A stretch of DNA of 7,268 bases from Acetobacteraceae bacterium (GTDB taxonomy: Bacteria; Pseudomonadota; Alphaproteobacteria; Acetobacterales; Acetobacteraceae): positions 1 through 7,268 of the forward strand of contig JADYYZ010000184.1 of NCBI GenBank assembly GCA_020853405.1. Reading direction: 5' to 3'. How positions within the stretch are numbered: position 1 is the stretch's first letter; each line of letters begins with the position of its first letter. The notes beneath the pieces are model-generated. The model was given only the letters and a program-made list of their open reading frames with translations. It was not told where the DNA came from and ran no database searches. Positions 5,835-7,268 of the stretch are shown piece by piece. A program made the position numbers and the translations under genes.

Positions 5835-5848
5835 GGCGCCGCGGCGCC
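5835..5848. repeat. Perfect 14-bp palindrome upstream of the epimerase
   Basis: GGCGCCGCGGCGCC is fully self-complementary. As RNA it could fold with GGCGC/GCGCC around CGCG, and outward pairing can continue if G5849 is bulged. It ends 36 bases before the ATG, so it may affect translation or transcription of the epimerase. Confidence 0.4.
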
Positions 5849-5884
5849 GCCCGCCACGTCGGTACCGGAAAGGCATCGCGTTCC

Positions 5885-6880
5885 ATGTCAACCCAGCAAC
5901 CGGTTCTGGTCACCGGCGCCGCCGGCTTCATCGGCTTCCACGTCGCCCAGGCGCTGCTGGCGCGCGGCGAGCGCGTGCTGGGGATCGACAACCTCAACGA
6001 CTATTACGACCCGCGGCTGAAGGAGGCGCGGCTTGCGCTGCTTGCGCGCGCGCCGGGCTTCGGGTTCCGCCGCGCCGACATCGCCGACCACGAGGCGATG
6101 CTGCCGATCGCGGAGGGCGCTGACGCGCCGGACCGGATCGTGCATCTCGCTGCCCAGGCGGGCGTTCGCTACTCGCTCGTCAACCCCTACGCCTATGTCA
6201 CGGCCAACGTGATGGGCCAGGTGGTGATGCAGGAACTGGCCCGCCGGCTGCCTGGCCTCAGGCATTTCGTCTATGCCTCGTCGAGCTCGGTCTATGGCGG
6301 CAACAGCAAACTGCCGTTCAGTGTCGAGGACCGCACCGACACGCCGGTCTCGCTTTATGCCGCCACCAAGAAGGCCGACGAGCTGATCGCGCACGCCTAT
6401 GCGCATCTCTATGCGATCCCCAGCACGGGCTTGCGCTTCTTCACCGTCTACGGGCCATGGGGGCGGCCCGACATGGCGGCCTATCTGTTCGCCTCGGCGA
6501 TGACCGAGGGGCGCGAGATCACGGTCTACAACAACGGCGAGATGCGCCGCGACTTCACCTACATCGACGACATCGTGGCCGGTGTGCTGGCCGTTCTGGA
6601 CCGGCCACCGCCCTGCCCGAACAGCGGCGCGCCGGCCCGCGTCTACAACATCGGCAACAACCGGTCCGAACCGCTGATGCGCTATATCGGGCTGCTGGAG
6701 GAAGCTTTGGGCGTGCGGGCGAGGATCCGCTTTGCCCCGAAACTTGCTGCCGACGTGGTGGCGACGTTTGCCGATATCGAGGCGATCCGCGCCGATGCGG
6801 GATTTGCGCCGACCACGCCGATCGATGTCGGGGTGCCGCGGTTCGTCGCCTGGTTCAAGGATTTTCACAGCGTCAGCTGA
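5885..6880 (+). CDS. NAD-dependent epimerase, UDP-glucuronate 4-epimerase-like
   Basis: This 331-residue extended short-chain dehydrogenase/reductase (NAD-dependent epimerase/dehydratase family) is cytosolic. The N-terminal NAD-binding motif is GAAGFIG (11-17), followed by GIDNLNDYYDPRLKEARL, which is characteristic of UDP-glucuronate 4-epimerases rather than GalE. Further family motifs are HLAAQAGVRYSL, YASSSSVYGG, then Tyr158-X3-Lys162 in SLYAATKKADELIAH, FFTVYGPWGRPDM and RRDFTYIDDIV. The Ser/Tyr/Lys catalytic set is present and the length is normal. It should interconvert UDP-glucuronate and UDP-galacturonate, supplying an acidic sugar for polysaccharide. The ATG at 5885 is preceded by GGAAAGG, 11 bases away. 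It is the last gene of the glycan block. It could be co-transcribed with the glycosyltransferase or driven from the 154-bp gap. A related nucleotide-sugar 4-epimerase is the main alternative. Confidence 0.92.
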   Translation: MSTQQPVLVTGAAGFIGFHVAQALLARGERVLGIDNLNDYYDPRLKEARLALLARAPGFGFRRADIADHEAMLPIAEGADAPDRIVHLAAQAGVRYSLVNPYAYVTANVMGQVVMQELARRLPGLRHFVYASSSSVYGGNSKLPFSVEDRTDTPVSLYAATKKADELIAHAYAHLYAIPSTGLRFFTVYGPWGRPDMAAYLFASAMTEGREITVYNNGEMRRDFTYIDDIVAGVLAVLDRPPPCPNSGAPARVYNIGNNRSEPLMRYIGLLEEALGVRARIRFAPKLAADVVATFADIEAIRADAGFAPTTPIDVGVPRFVAWFKDFHSVS

Positions 6881-7026
6881 GCCGCGCCGGCCGCGGACCC
6901 AGGGACCGCGATCCCCAGGGGGGCGTTCCCGGCGGCCGCGGCATCCAGGGCGGTGGCGGGCCGGGGGGCTTGCGGGGGCGGGCGGATTCGGCTATCTGGC
7001 CGGCGACGCAGACGGGGCGTCGGCAC
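6881..7026. other. Non-coding gap with G-rich, quadruplex-type tract
   Basis: I see no credible gene here. On the plus strand, 6958-6982 has four G runs of three or more (GGG, GGGGGG, GGGGG, GGG) with spacers of 2, 5 and 1 bases, matching the usual quadruplex pattern. CCGCG/CGCGG (6882-6896) after the epimerase stop is a small hairpin without a T tract. An inverted repeat CGACGC/GCGTCG (7004-7009 and 7017-7022) lies 4 bases before the -35 of the next promoter. Confidence 0.5.
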
Positions 7027-7055
7027 TTGCATCCGCCGCCCCGTTTCGGTATAGA
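7027..7055 (+). promoter_or_regulatory. Strong sigma70 promoter, probably of an rRNA operon
   Basis: TTGCAT (7027-7032), a 17-base spacer, then TATAGA (7050-7055) is the best promoter match in the window. Initiation is expected near 7062. The boxA about 80 bases downstream and the absence of a protein gene after it point to a stable-RNA operon. Confidence 0.75.
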
Positions 7056-7105
7056 AGGGTTTCGCCCTGATCTTTGGGGCGCCATTCCGAACCGGCGAAC
7101 GGGTT

Positions 7106-7125
7106 TCGTGCCCTCTGGGGCACGA
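7106..7125 (+). promoter_or_regulatory. boxB-like leader hairpin
   Basis: The 8-bp perfect stem TCGTGCCC/GGGCACGA with loop TCTG lies between the promoter and boxA. In bacterial rRNA leaders a hairpin (boxB) often precedes boxA, so this is probably part of the antitermination leader. The match is structural only; a terminator or processing hairpin is possible. Confidence 0.45.
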
Positions 7126-7142
7126 GGGGTCTTGTTCGCGAC

Positions 7143-7156
7143 GCTCTTTGAAAATT
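7143..7156 (+). promoter_or_regulatory. boxA antitermination element of an rRNA leader
   Basis: GCTCTTTGAAAATT closely resembles the rRNA boxA (GCTCTTTRACA-type) bound by NusB/NusE in the antitermination complex. The following GAGAGAGGAAGGGG and TTGGCGGCG resemble leader sequence I recall from sphingomonad 16S operons. Confidence 0.7.
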
Positions 7157-7268
7157 GCATCTGGACGAGAGAGAGGAAGGGGTAGGTTGGCGGCGTTTGG
7201 TTGTGGCGGCGCGGAGGTTATTCGCGTGTGCTGTGACCTGGCGCTTGTCTGACGTACCTTTGACTATG

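Larger units (their letters stand above)
7062..7268 (+). ncRNA. Probable rRNA operon leader (16S gene beyond the window)
   Basis: This is the transcribed leader downstream of the predicted promoter. It contains the hairpin at 7106-7125 and boxA at 7143-7156, then about 110 bases with no open gene and no recognisable 16S start (no GAGTTTGATC-type sequence). The assignment rests on element order rather than on any mature rRNA seen here. Confidence 0.6.

Noticed and set aside
5815..5843. TTGACG at 5815 as the -35 of an epimerase promoter
   Set aside because: At 17 bases spacing the -10 would be GCCGCG, which is not credible.
4531..5997. Long minus-strand open frame opposite the glycosyltransferase (488 codons)
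   Set aside because: It lies antisense to a clear GT-B protein; its translation is Arg/Ala/His-rich with no recognisable motif. Such frames are common artefacts at this GC content.
5888..6868. Minus-strand open frame opposite the epimerase (326 codons)
   Set aside because: It is antisense to a fully conserved epimerase and shows no family pattern or ribosome-binding site.
6873..7160. Minus-strand 95-codon frame over the rRNA leader
   Set aside because: It is Pro/Arg-rich and opposite the promoter, hairpin and boxA; no ribosome-binding site or family match.
6457..7185. Plus-strand frame running from the epimerase into the rRNA leader
   Set aside because: It is out of frame with the epimerase, Gly/Arg-rich, and crosses the promoter and boxA region.
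1..7268. CRISPR array, tRNA, transposase or insertion-sequence ends
   Set aside because: I looked for regularly spaced repeats, cloverleaf-type sequence and transposase motifs and saw none; the inverted repeats present are short and lie in gene gaps.

Overview
The window is GC-rich, tightly packed bacterial DNA, most likely from an alphaproteobacterium. A sphingomonad is my best guess. The basis is the very high GC content, a DUF1127 gene divergent from a LysR gene, surface-polysaccharide genes, and a right edge that reads like a sphingomonad-type rRNA leader (sigma70 promoter, hairpin, boxA). The genus cannot be fixed from this sequence.

Left block (1-2446). Two adjacent plus-strand genes encode paralogous MutS-like ATPases. 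The first is cut by the window edge. The second starts inside the stop codon of the first behind a strong ribosome-binding site, so the two are translationally coupled. Neither has the usual Walker B aspartate (Asn-Glu instead of Asp-Glu), and they differ at the switch histidine. They look like the two halves of an asymmetric ATPase rather than housekeeping mismatch repair. A strong hairpin followed by T-rich DNA (2400-2446) probably ends this operon.

Middle block (2464-3783). A small DUF1127 gene on the minus strand diverges from a LysR-type regulator. The shared 138-bp region holds a perfect 7-bp inverted repeat, a direct repeat and a good promoter for the regulator. That promoter would place transcription initiation almost at the ATG.

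Right block (3863-6880). Three plus-strand genes encode a sedoheptulose-7-phosphate isomerase (GmhA/SIS family), a GT4-like glycosyltransferase and a UDP-glucuronate 4-epimerase-like enzyme. Together they suggest assembly of a surface glycan. They are not tightly packed: gaps of 161 and 154 bp separate them, and both gaps contain strong perfect inverted repeats, so they may be separate transcripts or be attenuated between genes.

Right edge (6881-7268). There is no protein gene. The region holds a G-rich tract with a quadruplex-type pattern, a strong sigma70 promoter, a boxB-like hairpin and a boxA. This is probably the start of a ribosomal RNA operon whose 16S gene lies beyond the window.

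The best candidate for an undescribed system is the MutS-like ATPase pair.
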